From: CAYVUV01 sp964455095
Lineage (GTDB): Bacteria; Desulfobacterota; Binatia; HRBIN30; CADEER01
Direction: 5' to 3'
Assembly: GCA_964455095.1 (NCBI GenBank)
Contig: CAYVUV010000088.1
Location: forward strand, 1-38,833
DNA: 38,833 bases
Shown here: one piece after another, positions 29,471 through 37,505 of the stretch
Numbering within the stretch: position 1 is the first letter of the stretch
Layout: each line of letters starts with the position of its first letter
Program-made: the position numbers and the translations under genes
The notes under the pieces: model-generated
What the model saw: only the letters and a program-made list of their open reading frames with translations
What the model was told of the DNA's origin: nothing
The model's database searches: none

Positions 29471-30029
29471 CGTGGCCCCGCGGCGTTCGTGGGCACGGCG
29501 GCTTCGGCCCGCACTTCTTCTGCTTCTCGCGCAGGGGATGGCCATCGCTCTCTATCTTTGGGTGGAGCGCGGGCGCGGTGGCGAGGTTCACCCTTTACGC
29601 GTCGAACGAATCGACCGTCCCGCTCCGGCTCTTGCCGTGGTGCGAGCCGATGGCGCGACGCAGAGCTTGGCTGACCTGCAAGGGCGCCCTGTGCTCCTGC
29701 ATTTCTGGGCGACCTGGTGCGCGCCGTGCCGGGTTGAGTTGCCAAAGCTGCTCGAGCTGGGACGCGAGCTGACCAAAGACGGCCGAGGTTCCGTGCTCGC
29801 CGTAGCCGTGGAAGACGATTGGCCGGCGGTGCGCCGTTTTCTTGGCGGTACAATCCCGCCCGAGGTGGTCGCGCTGAAAGCCGAGGTGGCCGATCGCCTG
29901 TACGACGTCTCGGCTCTTCCTGACACGTACCTTGTCGATGCGGCAGGCCATCTGCGCCTGCGTTTTCGCGGCGCACGCGACTGGCAGGACCCTGCCCTTC
30001 GGGCGCTGGTTACGGAGCAACGTGAATGA
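29460..30029 (+). CDS. TlpA-like membrane-anchored thioredoxin
   Basis: The 189-residue protein has an N-terminal anchor (about 17-34, PALLLLLAQGMAIALYLWV) and a periplasmic thioredoxin fold. The active site is WCAPC (W86, C87, C90) within LLHFWATWCAPCRVELPKL, and the cis-Pro region reads VSALPDTYLVD. TlpA/ResA-type proteins reduce disulfides, often for metal-binding or cytochrome proteins. Here it could keep the Cys-rich metal proteins reduced; that is inference. The GTG start is supported by GGAGGT at 29444-29449, 10 bases upstream, and overlaps the pump stop by 11 bases. It ends the plus-strand operon. Confidence 0.87.
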   Translation: MTTDVAPRRSWARRLRPALLLLLAQGMAIALYLWVERGRGGEVHPLRVERIDRPAPALAVVRADGATQSLADLQGRPVLLHFWATWCAPCRVELPKLLELGRELTKDGRGSVLAVAVEDDWPAVRRFLGGTIPPEVVALKAEVADRLYDVSALPDTYLVDAAGHLRLRFRGARDWQDPALRALVTEQRE

Positions 30030-30076
30030 AGCTTTCATGAGCTCGATGGCGTGCAGGTAACGGTCGCGGCGTCCCA

Positions 30077-30730
30077 TCAATCGCAGCAATGATCGCCGCG
30101 CCAGGCCTCTCTCCCTTCACGCGCAACGAAGCCCGCCACGGCGAGGGCGGCCACCGGGTCAGCCCACCACCAACCGAACACCGCGTTGAGACCAATGCCG
30201 CCAAGAACAATGAGCGACAACCACCAACAGCAAGTCGTTTGAAACGCGTCTGCTTCGAGTGCCCGGCTCCCCAACGCCTTGGCCGCGAGCTTCTTGGCTC
30301 CGGCGAGCCAAAGCATCACAGCAACCGAGGTGACAGTGAGCACGATGCCGACGAGTGAGACCTCAGGGCGCTCGCCCGACCAGAGCGTCCAGATCGCGTC
30401 GACCGCCACGTAGACACCGAGGAGCATGAGCGAGGCCCCAACCAGGCGTTCGGCCTGTGCATCAAGCGCGTCCACAGATCCGGTGTGGCGGCCGTGTTGT
30501 TCAGCGTGCAACCGCCAAATCAGGACTCCTCCAGAGATGCTCTCGATAAAGCTGTCGAGGCCAAAGGCAAGTAACGCGACGCTACCGGCACTGAAAGCGG
30601 CAGCCACGGCAATCACGCCTTCAAGGATGTTCCAAACGACCGTGATGTACTCAAGCCTGAGGGCGTGATGGAGCTGCGCAACTCGGCTCGTATCTGTACC
30701 GGCCGCAACCTGTTGGCGCGAACTCGACAT
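30077..30730 (-). CDS. TMEM163/CDF-like cation transporter
   Basis: The 217-residue inner-membrane protein has six helices and no cytoplasmic C-terminal domain, unlike full-length CDF transporters. Family similarity is seen in the second helix (FGLDSFIESISGGVLIW) and fifth (ALEADAFQTTCCWWLS), then FGWWWADPVAALAVAG. Canonical CDF pumps use HxxxD pairs; here D and E in the second helix and D plus T/C in the fifth occupy those places, as in the TMEM163-like group. It probably moves Zn or a similar ion. I chose the ATG at 30730 over a GTG at 30754, because a consensus promoter starts transcription exactly at that ATG. It is convergent with the thioredoxin gene. Confidence 0.85.
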   Translation of the reverse strand: MSSSRQQVAAGTDTSRVAQLHHALRLEYITVVWNILEGVIAVAAAFSAGSVALLAFGLDSFIESISGGVLIWRLHAEQHGRHTGSVDALDAQAERLVGASLMLLGVYVAVDAIWTLWSGERPEVSLVGIVLTVTSVAVMLWLAGAKKLAAKALGSRALEADAFQTTCCWWLSLIVLGGIGLNAVFGWWWADPVAALAVAGFVAREGREAWRGDHCCD

Positions 30731-30736
30731 GGTTTC

Positions 30737-30764
30737 ATTGTGTCGCACCCTCACTGGCTGTCAA
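30737..30764 (-). promoter_or_regulatory. Consensus promoter predicting a leaderless transcript
   Basis: On the minus strand there is TTGACA (perfect -35), 16 bases, then CACAAT (-10, 4 of 6). The calculated start is the A of the ATG at 30730, so no leader would exist. Confidence 0.55.
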
Positions 30765-30873
30765 TTCGCCAGCCCAAGCAGGAGTCAAATTGTGACCGCT
30801 ATCCCGGGATGGTATGGGCGTTACCGCGGCCATGGGATATGCAGAGGGTCAACGTCACGCTGGTGAAGCACTG

Positions 30874-31860
30874 ATGGATCTCCGCGGCGCGCGGGTGCTC
30901 ATCACGGGTGGAGCGGGTCTCATCGGGTCGGCCATCGCCGACCAGCTCGCGCCGCTCGGTGTGCGCGAGATCGTCGTGCTCGACAACTTCACGCGCGGCC
31001 GGCGGGCGAACCTGGCTGCCGCAATGACCCGCGGCGGCGTCACCGTCATCGAGGGTGACATTCGAGATGCAGCGCTGGTGAAGCGGACCATGGCGGGCAT
31101 CGACATCGTCTTTCATCAGGCGGCGATTCGCATCACGCAGTGCGCGGAGGAGCCGCGGCTGGCGCTCGAAGTGCTGGTGGACGGCACCTTCAACGTCCTC
31201 GACGCGGCGCGGCTGGCCGGCGTCGGCAAGGTCGTCGCCGCCTCGTCGGCATCGGTCTACGGTCTGGCCGAGGCCTTCCCCACGCGTGAGGACCACCACC
31301 CGTTTGCCAACCGCACGCTCTACGGTGCCGCCAAGGCATTCAACGAAGGGCTGTTGCGCAGCTTCCACGAGATGTACGGACTCGACTACGTCGCGCTGCG
31401 CTACTTCAACGTCTACGGCCCGCGCATGGATGCCCACGGCGAGTACGTCGAGGTGTTCGTGCGCTGGATGCAGCGCATCGCCGCCGGGCTGCCGCCGCTG
31501 ATCTTCGGCGACGGGCAACAGACGATGGATTGCATCTACGTCGACGACGTCGCGCGCGCCAACGTCCGGGCGGCGCAGAGCGACGCGACTGACGAGGTCT
31601 TCAACATCGCCAGCGGAACCGAGACCAGTCTCGATGCGCTGGCGCGCGCCCTGCTCGCGACCATGGGCTCGACACTCGCACCCGAGTTCGGCCCCGAGCG
31701 CGTCGTGAACCCGGTGGCGCGCCGCCTGGCGGATACCGACGCGGCGCGCGACCGGCTCGGCTTCCGCGCGGCCGTCGGGTTGGACGAGGGGCTCGCCCGC
31801 CTGGTGGCGTGGTGGCGCAGCGCCGAGGCGGACAACCCCGCCCGGCGCGCGACGTCGTGA
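30874..31860 (+). CDS. NAD-dependent nucleotide-sugar epimerase/dehydratase
   Basis: The 328-residue extended SDR enzyme binds NAD(P) at GGAGLIG (G12, G15, G18 in the GxxGxxG pattern). It carries the catalytic triad as SSASVYG and YGAAK (Y150, K154). LRYFNVYGPRMD, IFGDGQQTMDCIYVDDVARA and a substrate-loop Arg are typical of UDP-glucose 4-epimerases and related UDP-sugar enzymes. It acts on a nucleotide sugar in the cytoplasm for surface-glycan synthesis; whether it epimerises or dehydrates cannot be told. The ATG at 30874 begins the Rossmann strand at residue 6; an upstream open frame adds unrelated residues. Its stop lies 56 bases before the aminotransferase start. Confidence 0.9.
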   Translation: MDLRGARVLITGGAGLIGSAIADQLAPLGVREIVVLDNFTRGRRANLAAAMTRGGVTVIEGDIRDAALVKRTMAGIDIVFHQAAIRITQCAEEPRLALEVLVDGTFNVLDAARLAGVGKVVAASSASVYGLAEAFPTREDHHPFANRTLYGAAKAFNEGLLRSFHEMYGLDYVALRYFNVYGPRMDAHGEYVEVFVRWMQRIAAGLPPLIFGDGQQTMDCIYVDDVARANVRAAQSDATDEVFNIASGTETSLDALARALLATMGSTLAPEFGPERVVNPVARRLADTDAARDRLGFRAAVGLDEGLARLVAWWRSAEADNPARRATS

Positions 31861-31916
31861 ACGCGACGCGCCCGAGTTGCACCGCTATTCAGCCGGCGTG
31901 TATACCGCGCACGCCG

Positions 31917-33035
31917 ATGATTCCCGTCATGCGACCCTGGCTTGGTCCGGAAGAGACGGCGGCCGTCGCCGAGGTCATCGCATCGGGCTGGGTCGCGCAG
32001 GGGCCGCGCGTCGCCGCGTTCGAAGGCGCCGTGTGCGCGCACGTCGGCGCCGCCCATGGCGTGGCGGTGTCGTCGTGCACCGCGGCCCTGCATCTGGCGC
32101 TCGTCGCCCTCGGCATCGAGGCGGGCGACGAGGTCATCGTGCCGTCGCTGTCGTTCATCGCAACGGCCAACGCGGTGCGCTACACGGGCGCGACGCCGAT
32201 CTTCGCCGACGTCGACGCATGCACGCAGAATCTCACGCCGGACACCGTCGCGCGCTGCATGACGCCGCGGACGCGCGCCGTCATGCTCGTGCACCAGGGC
32301 GGCGTACCGGCAGACATCGCCGCCGTGCACGCCTTGTGCGATCCGCGCGGAGTGGCGGTGGTGGAAGACGCGGCCTGTGCGCTGGGATCGACGTATCGCG
32401 GCCAGCCGATCGGCACCCACTCCGACCTCGTCGCGTTCTCGTTCCACCCGCGCAAACTGATCACCACCGGTGAAGGTGGGATGCTCCTCACGCCCCGCCC
32501 GGAGGTCGCCGAACGCCTGCGACGCCTGCGCGACCAGGGCGTGAGCGTCGGCGCGGCGGAGCGCCACGCCAGTCAGGACCTGATCGTCGAGCAGTACGTC
32601 GAGACCGGTTTCAACTACCGCATGAGCGACCTGCACGCCGCGCTTGGTCTCGTGCAGCTGACGCGACTCGACGCCATCGTGCGCCGCCGCCGCGCGCTCG
32701 CCCATCGCTACCAGGCGCGGCTCGGCAATCTACCGGGCCTGCGCTGCGCCGCCGACCCGCCGTTTGGCGAGACGAACTTCCAGTCCTTCTGGATCGTGCT
32801 GCCGGACGACTTTCCGCTCTCGCGCGACGACCTCCTGCGCCAGATGATGGCCGCCGGCATCTCGGCCCGGCGCGGCTTCATGGCCGCCCATCTGGAGCCC
32901 GCGTATGCGAGCAGTCGTCACGGCGATCTCTCGGTTACCGAGCATTTGACGCGGCAGTCGTTGATCCTGCCCCTGTTCCACCAGCTCACCGAGGACGAGC
33001 AGGATCGCGTCATCGCGATGGTGCGGGATGTTTGA
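31917..33035 (+). CDS. DegT/DnrJ/EryC1/StrS family sugar aminotransferase
   Basis: The 372-residue PLP enzyme transfers an amino group to a keto-sugar nucleotide. The PLP lysine is K180 in FSFHPRKLITTGEGG. Other marks are SSCTAALHLALVALGI, IVPSLSFIATANAVRYTGATPIF, VEDAACALGS (PLP-ring Asp) and FNYRMSDLHAALGL. It resembles PerA/WecE-type enzymes; the sugar is unknown. Start choice: the ATG at 31917 gives a normal N-terminus (MIPVMRPWLGPEE), while an in-frame GTG at 31857 would overlap the epimerase stop by 4 bases and add 20 residues. With the NeuD-like acetyltransferase it would make an N-acylated amino sugar. Confidence 0.9.
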   Translation: MIPVMRPWLGPEETAAVAEVIASGWVAQGPRVAAFEGAVCAHVGAAHGVAVSSCTAALHLALVALGIEAGDEVIVPSLSFIATANAVRYTGATPIFADVDACTQNLTPDTVARCMTPRTRAVMLVHQGGVPADIAAVHALCDPRGVAVVEDAACALGSTYRGQPIGTHSDLVAFSFHPRKLITTGEGGMLLTPRPEVAERLRRLRDQGVSVGAAERHASQDLIVEQYVETGFNYRMSDLHAALGLVQLTRLDAIVRRRRALAHRYQARLGNLPGLRCAADPPFGETNFQSFWIVLPDDFPLSRDDLLRQMMAAGISARRGFMAAHLEPAYASSRHGDLSVTEHLTRQSLILPLFHQLTEDEQDRVIAMVRDV

Positions 33036-33063
33036 GACGGCTTTGTCGATCCTTCGGGTGGTT

Positions 33064-33354
33064 CCCCCCTTTGGCAAAGGGGGGTCAGGGGGGATTTTGA
33101 GCACGGATCATCCCGATAAATCCCCCTCAATCCCCCTTTGGACTTTGCCCGGCCATTCGCGAAGGAAGTTCCTCTCCCGGACTCCGGTCCCCCTCCTTTC
33201 CAAGGAGGGGCTAGGGGAGGTAGTTTTTAGAAGCGCTGTCCAAGAACGACCTCCCCCTAACCCCCTCCTTGGAAAGGAGGGGGAAATGTCCGACGGAGGG
33301 AACCAGAAAGACCGCACCAATTGCCGGGCAAAGCCCCCCCTTTGCCAAAGGGGG
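33064..33354. repeat. Cluster of BIME-like palindromic repeats
   Basis: The 362-base gap between the aminotransferase and GT2 genes holds five GC-rich palindromes. They lie at 33064-33084 (CCCCCCTTTG-G-CAAAGGGGGG), a half copy near 33117-33142, 33189-33210, 33261-33283 and 33336-33354. The third and fourth are inverted copies whose flanks also pair (33188-33223 with 33249-33284), giving one long hairpin. Short open frames here encode only repeat-derived Gly/Pro/Lys strings. Such repeats are dispersed in many genomes and may stop transcription or protect mRNA. Confidence 0.85.
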
Positions 33355-33397
33355 AAGCCAGAGCCGATCTGGTCCTCGGAAACTCACGGGCAAAGCC

Positions 33398-34492
33398 ATG
33401 CGGAGTAGTCCGCTTCTCTCCCCAGGACCTGAGCGTAGCAGCGTCAGTGTCGTCATCCCCTGCTACAATTACGGGAGGTATCTGCGCGAATGCGTCGCCA
33501 GCGTGCTCGGCCAGGTGGGGGTGGAAACGCGCGTCCTCATCATCGACGACGCGTCGACGGACGACTCGGCCGCGGTGGTGGCGGAGCTCGCCGCGGCCGA
33601 TGCGCGCGTCGAGTTGCGCGTGCACGCCGTGAACCGGGGGCACATCAGCACCTACAACGAAGGACTGGAATGGGCCACCGGAACGTACACGGTCCTGTTG
33701 TCCGCCGACGACATGCTGACCGCCGGGGCGCTGCAACGCGCCTGCGCGCTGATGGACGCACACCCGGAAGTCGGCTTTGTCTACGGGCGCGCGCTGGTGT
33801 TTCGCGACGACCGGCCGCGGCCGCAGCCGCAGACGGGATCTGGTCGCTGGACGATCTGGCGCGGACGCGAGTGGTTCGAGATGCGCTGCCGCATGACGGA
33901 GTGCTGCATCTACTCGCCCGAGGCAGTGATGCGCACGAGCCTGCTCCGCCAACTCGGCGGCTTTCGCGCCGAGCTGCCGCACGCGGCGGACCTGGAAATG
34001 TGGATGCGCCTCGCGCTGCACGCCGATGTCGGCTACATCGCCGGACCGCATCAGGCCTACTACCGCGACCATCTGCAGGCCATGCACCGGGTGCAGTACG
34101 GCACCGTCCTGGCCGACCTGACTCAGGTCAGGTCCGCCTTTGACATTCTCTTTCGCGATTGCGGCGACGCGATTGCCGAGCGCCAGCGTCTGGCGGACAC
34201 CGTCCGGCGCACCCTGGCGCGGCGGGCGCTGCGCAGTGCGTGCCGCGAATACGATCGCGCCCGGCCGAACCCGACCGGCGTCGCGGCGCTCGAGGACCTG
34301 GCGCTGGCGACGTACACTGACGCGCGCACGCTGCCCGAGTGGCGCGGGTTGCAGCGCCGCAAACGGCTCGGCCCGCGGCTCAGCTGGATGTTGCAACCGT
34401 TCATGGCCATGACCGCGCAGGGTGTCTACCGTGTGCTGCGGCGCCGGCGCTTGCAGCGCGAGGGGCTGTGTCTGCAGCGCGCCATTCTGTAG
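33398..34492 (+). CDS. Family 2 glycosyltransferase
   Basis: The 364-residue cytoplasmic or membrane-associated enzyme has a GT-A fold. The nucleotide-binding start is VSVVIPCYNYGRYLRECVAS (from about 15). VLIIDDASTDDS follows, and the metal-binding acids are at SADDM (D104, D105). A GFVYGRALVF strand and a HAADLEMWMRLALHADVGY segment carry the likely catalytic acidic residue. The C-terminal 80 residues are basic and helical. It transfers a sugar from an activated donor; donor and acceptor are unknown. The ATG at 33398 lies just after the repeat cluster, and the ribosome site is poor. It is 8 bases upstream of the acetyltransferase gene. Confidence 0.87.
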   Translation: MRSSPLLSPGPERSSVSVVIPCYNYGRYLRECVASVLGQVGVETRVLIIDDASTDDSAAVVAELAAADARVELRVHAVNRGHISTYNEGLEWATGTYTVLLSADDMLTAGALQRACALMDAHPEVGFVYGRALVFRDDRPRPQPQTGSGRWTIWRGREWFEMRCRMTECCIYSPEAVMRTSLLRQLGGFRAELPHAADLEMWMRLALHADVGYIAGPHQAYYRDHLQAMHRVQYGTVLADLTQVRSAFDILFRDCGDAIAERQRLADTVRRTLARRALRSACREYDRARPNPTGVAALEDLALATYTDARTLPEWRGLQRRKRLGPRLSWMLQPFMAMTAQGVYRVLRRRRLQREGLCLQRAIL

Positions 34493-34500
34493 TCGATGCG

Positions 34501-35172
34501 ATGGAAGAGCGCGTGCGCCAGCTGCTGATTGTCGGAGCCGGTGGGTTCGGGCGCGAGACGGCGGAAGTCGCCCACGCCGTCAACGCCCAGCATCCGACGT
34601 GGACGCTGCTCGGCTTCCTCGACGACGACACCGCGCTCGCAGGCAAAGCGATCGAGGGCGTGCCCGTGCTCGGCCCGATCGCACTCGTCGAGCGCTATCC
34701 GGAAGCCGCGCTCGTCGTGAGCACCGGCAACCCGCGCGACCATTCCTCCCGGCAGCGCATCACGGAACGGATGAATCTCCCCGATTCCAGATACGCGACA
34801 CTCGTACACCCGAGGGCGGTGCTGCCGCGCTCGGTGACGCTCGGCGTCGGCACCGTCATCCTGGCCAACGCCGTCGCCACGGCGGGTGTGCGGATGGGCA
34901 ACCACACCGTGGTGATGCCGGGCGCGGTCATGACGCACGATGTCGTGATCGGCGACTACGTGACGATCGGCGCCGGCGTCTGCCTGGCCGGAGGCGTAAC
35001 CGTAGCGGATGGGGCCTACATCGGGGCCGGCGCGCTGATCCGAGAGGGCTGCGCGATCGGTCCGCGCGCGCTGATCGGTATGGGAGCGGTCGTATTGAAC
35101 GATGTCCCGACCGGCGAGGTATGGGCCGGCGTCCCCGCCCGCCGGCTGCGCTCGTACCACCGCAGTCAATGA
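34501..35172 (+). CDS. NeuD/PglB-like hexapeptide acetyltransferase
   Basis: The 223-residue enzyme has a Rossmann-like N-terminal domain (LLIVGAGGFGRETAEVAHA, then LLGFLDDD). A left-handed beta-helix of hexapeptide repeats follows (about 100-205: VTLGVGTVILANAVATAG, MGNHTVVMPGAVMTHDVVIG, YVTIGAGVCLAGGV), ending with the family tail VWAGVPARRLRS. The probable catalytic His is in MTHDVVIGD. Such enzymes use acetyl-CoA to acylate amino-sugar nucleotides made by DegT-type aminotransferases. Its stop overlaps the next ATG by 4 bases. Confidence 0.9.
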   Translation: MEERVRQLLIVGAGGFGRETAEVAHAVNAQHPTWTLLGFLDDDTALAGKAIEGVPVLGPIALVERYPEAALVVSTGNPRDHSSRQRITERMNLPDSRYATLVHPRAVLPRSVTLGVGTVILANAVATAGVRMGNHTVVMPGAVMTHDVVIGDYVTIGAGVCLAGGVTVADGAYIGAGALIREGCAIGPRALIGMGAVVLNDVPTGEVWAGVPARRLRSYHRSQ

Positions 35173-37241
35173 AACTCCGTGCGACCCTTCGGCTCGTCCT
35201 CTCGCTTGCGCTGCCCTTGGCGTTGAGCGGTCCTGCGCCGGCTGAGGATCTCGTCATCCCCGGCGGCGTGGAGAACGAGGTCGCCAAGGTGGCCGCGCCG
35301 TATGTGCTCGGCGGCGAGGTCGCCGAGGGCTTCCGGCTGAACGGCATGCGGATCAACGGGTCGCGCATCGAGCTGGTGCTCGAGCGCAAAGTAGACACCG
35401 ATGGCGTGACCCTCGCTCTGACCCCCCGCGATCGGAGCGGGGCATACGACCTTTCCGCCGAGCCGCCCGAAGAGCGCCAGAGTGCGGCCGCTCGGCGCGC
35501 GGCCGCCGTGCTGAAGGAAGCCGTCGTGCGCAATGCCGACGTGGCGTTCTGGCGACGCATTCTGCGCGCGCCGGACGATCCGGTGGTCACGCAGCAGCGC
35601 AACGTTGCGCCGAGCGCGTGGGAGCAGGTGTCCTTGTGGATGGCACTCGCCGCCGGGCTGGTCGCCCTGGTGACGACGGTCATGCGCGGCGCGCGCTGGC
35701 CGGCCGTCGAGTGCGTGGCCGTCCTGGCGTGGAGCGTCTTCGTGCGCTTTGCGCTGACGGAGCCGAACATCTTGACTGACGGCGGCTCGGGATATCGCCG
35801 GCTGCTGGAGTACGTGCCGGGCTATGGCGGCCTGTCGGCGTTGATCCGAACCGTTTTGCCCAGCGGTCCGCACTTCATGTGGACCGCCCTGCGCATTCCG
35901 TGGGCGCTCTCGGCGCTGGCGCCGCCAATGCTGGTGCTGCTGGCGCGCGCGCTCGGCTTCAGTCGCGGGACCGCGCTGTTCGCCGGCGTGGCGCTCGCCT
36001 CACTGCCGCTGCACGCCGCCATGTATGCGAGCGACTTCGAGCTCGGTGCGCTGGTGACATTGCAACTGCTCGGCCTCGCGCTGGTCGCCGCAGCAGTGCG
36101 CTCCCAGCGCGCCGAGCTTGCGGCGGCGGGCGCTGGCGTCCTGGCCTACACCTGCTGGGGCAGGCCGGACGCGCCATTGGTTGGAGCCGTCTTGCTGGTC
36201 ATCGCGCTCCCCGCACTGGTTCGCGCGCGACCCGTGATGATTGCCGCGCTCGCATGGTTTGGCCTCAACGCGGCGGCGAGCCTGGCGAACGTGCGCGCCA
36301 GCGGCGGTGCGACCTCCATCTTCCAGCACCTGCAAGCCGGTGTGTGGCAGACGTTCCCGGTCGCGCAGATCCTCTTGCTGCAAGCGATCGTGCCGTTCTG
36401 GTGTTGGCTGCCGTTGCCGCTCGGTATTGCGCGCCTGGCCTGGCGCGACCGGCGGCGTCTGGCTGTGGTCGGCGTCGGCATCGCCGCCGGATTTGCGCCC
36501 GTCTACCTGCGCGGCGGAATGCTCGATCCCAGTCAGAGCTTCATGGAGTTCTTCCGCTACGGCACCTGGGCGCTGCCGTGGATCCTGCTCGCAACGGCAG
36601 AAGGCATGGAGGCCGCGGCGCTCTGGGTGGGCAGCAGGTTCGGCGGGGCTGGCGCGGAACGCGTCGCGCGACTGGCGATCGTCGCCGTGTGCGCGGCGAC
36701 GCCGCTCGTCTTGCACGACTACCTGTCCCGCCGCTACGGCCCGCGCGCCGAGGAGGAGGTCTTCCGCGCGGCATTGGCGCAGGTCCCCGGCGATTGCGCG
36801 GTGGTGGTCCCGGACGATGACTCGGAGGGCGACGGTCAACGCGGCGGCACCATCGAGATCCGGCAGCGCTATGTCTATATCGGGGCCGAAGTCGCGGCGG
36901 TGAGCCAGTCGCCGTCGACACCAAGGATCGTCGGCGTCACCTCGTTCCTCAAAGCGATCGGCGCAGGTTCGGAGTTGCCGCCGACGGATTCCGCAGGCGC
37001 GCCGTGCTGGTACTACTTCCGCGGTTCCTACTGCTACACCGGAGTCGACGGCCATGCCCCGACCTCCTGCACCGAGCTCGAGCGCCGCGCCGTTCTACAG
37101 CCGGTACTGACCCGCGACATTCTCTACATCTCGCATCGCCTGATCACCCGCCCCGATCTTCGCCACCCGCCGTTTTACGACCCGGCGCAGCGGCTCGAGC
37201 TCTCACGAATCGTCGGCCTGCGCGCCGTGGTCGCGGAGTGA
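35169..37241 (+). CDS. Large polytopic membrane protein of the glycan cluster
   Basis: The 690-residue protein has a signal peptide (about 1-25) and an exported N-terminal region with a possible beta sandwich (about 26-150). At least nine hydrophobic segments follow (about 158-520), then a soluble C-terminal region (about 530-690) with paired cysteines (APCWYYFRGSYCYTG and TSCTELERR). Topology and context resemble GT-C glycosyltransferases (family 39-like), but I see no clear DE or DD catalytic motif in the first loop, only TEPNILTDGGSGYRR. It may be a glycosyltransferase, flippase or polymerase. The ATG overlaps the acetyltransferase stop by 4 bases, which supports a shared pathway. Confidence 0.7.
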   Translation: MKLRATLRLVLSLALPLALSGPAPAEDLVIPGGVENEVAKVAAPYVLGGEVAEGFRLNGMRINGSRIELVLERKVDTDGVTLALTPRDRSGAYDLSAEPPEERQSAAARRAAAVLKEAVVRNADVAFWRRILRAPDDPVVTQQRNVAPSAWEQVSLWMALAAGLVALVTTVMRGARWPAVECVAVLAWSVFVRFALTEPNILTDGGSGYRRLLEYVPGYGGLSALIRTVLPSGPHFMWTALRIPWALSALAPPMLVLLARALGFSRGTALFAGVALASLPLHAAMYASDFELGALVTLQLLGLALVAAAVRSQRAELAAAGAGVLAYTCWGRPDAPLVGAVLLVIALPALVRARPVMIAALAWFGLNAAASLANVRASGGATSIFQHLQAGVWQTFPVAQILLLQAIVPFWCWLPLPLGIARLAWRDRRRLAVVGVGIAAGFAPVYLRGGMLDPSQSFMEFFRYGTWALPWILLATAEGMEAAALWVGSRFGGAGAERVARLAIVAVCAATPLVLHDYLSRRYGPRAEEEVFRAALAQVPGDCAVVVPDDDSEGDGQRGGTIEIRQRYVYIGAEVAAVSQSPSTPRIVGVTSFLKAIGAGSELPPTDSAGAPCWYYFRGSYCYTGVDGHAPTSCTELERRAVLQPVLTRDILYISHRLITRPDLRHPPFYDPAQRLELSRIVGLRAVVAE

Positions 37242-37252
37242 AGCCGAGGCGG

Positions 37253-37273
37253 CCGCGCGCTTGAGCCGCGCGG
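37253..37273 (+). terminator. Possible GC-rich terminator hairpin
   Basis: CCGCGCG, a 7-base loop and CGCGCGG lie 11 bases after the membrane-protein stop. No T-run follows, so factor-independent termination is uncertain. Confidence 0.3.
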
Positions 37274-37383
37274 GCGGGTGGTGGCATCATCACAATCCGA
37301 CGCGGAAGAAGTCACATGATTGGATACGTCACCCTGTGAACGAACGACAACGCCTTCTGCATGAGCTGATACGCCTTTGCGCG

Positions 37384-37421
37384 CCAGTTCGCGAAAGGAA
37401 TTCCTCTCCCCCCGGGAGAGG
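37384..37421. repeat. Palindromic repeat with shared CCTCTCCC flank
   Basis: CCTCTCCC-CCC-GGGAGAGG (37403-37421) is a perfect palindrome preceded by CCAGTTCGCGAAAGGAATTC. A close copy of that flank lies at 33153-33178. The 427-base noncoding stretch 37242-37668 holds this repeat, the CACGAAA element and nothing else I can support. Confidence 0.6.
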
Positions 37422-37505
37422 TAAGGTGAGGGGATGAAATGACGGCTTCGACCCTGATTCGTTGAAGTCGGGCGGTGCCACGGATGGCTCGGAGAATCAC
37501 GACAC

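Noticed and set aside
30030..30076. A bidirectional terminator between the thioredoxin and CDF-like genes
   Set aside because: Only AGCT...AGCT with a 4-base arm is seen, too weak to call.
30801..30810. The palindrome ATCCCGGGAT in the divergent region before the epimerase
   Set aside because: A 10-base palindrome alone is not strong evidence for an operator, and no regulator gene is adjacent.
33028..33408. A 126-codon ORF between DegT and GT2
   Set aside because: Its peptides (PPFGKGGSGG, PLLSKEGLG, PPLCQRGK) are translations of the palindromic repeats.
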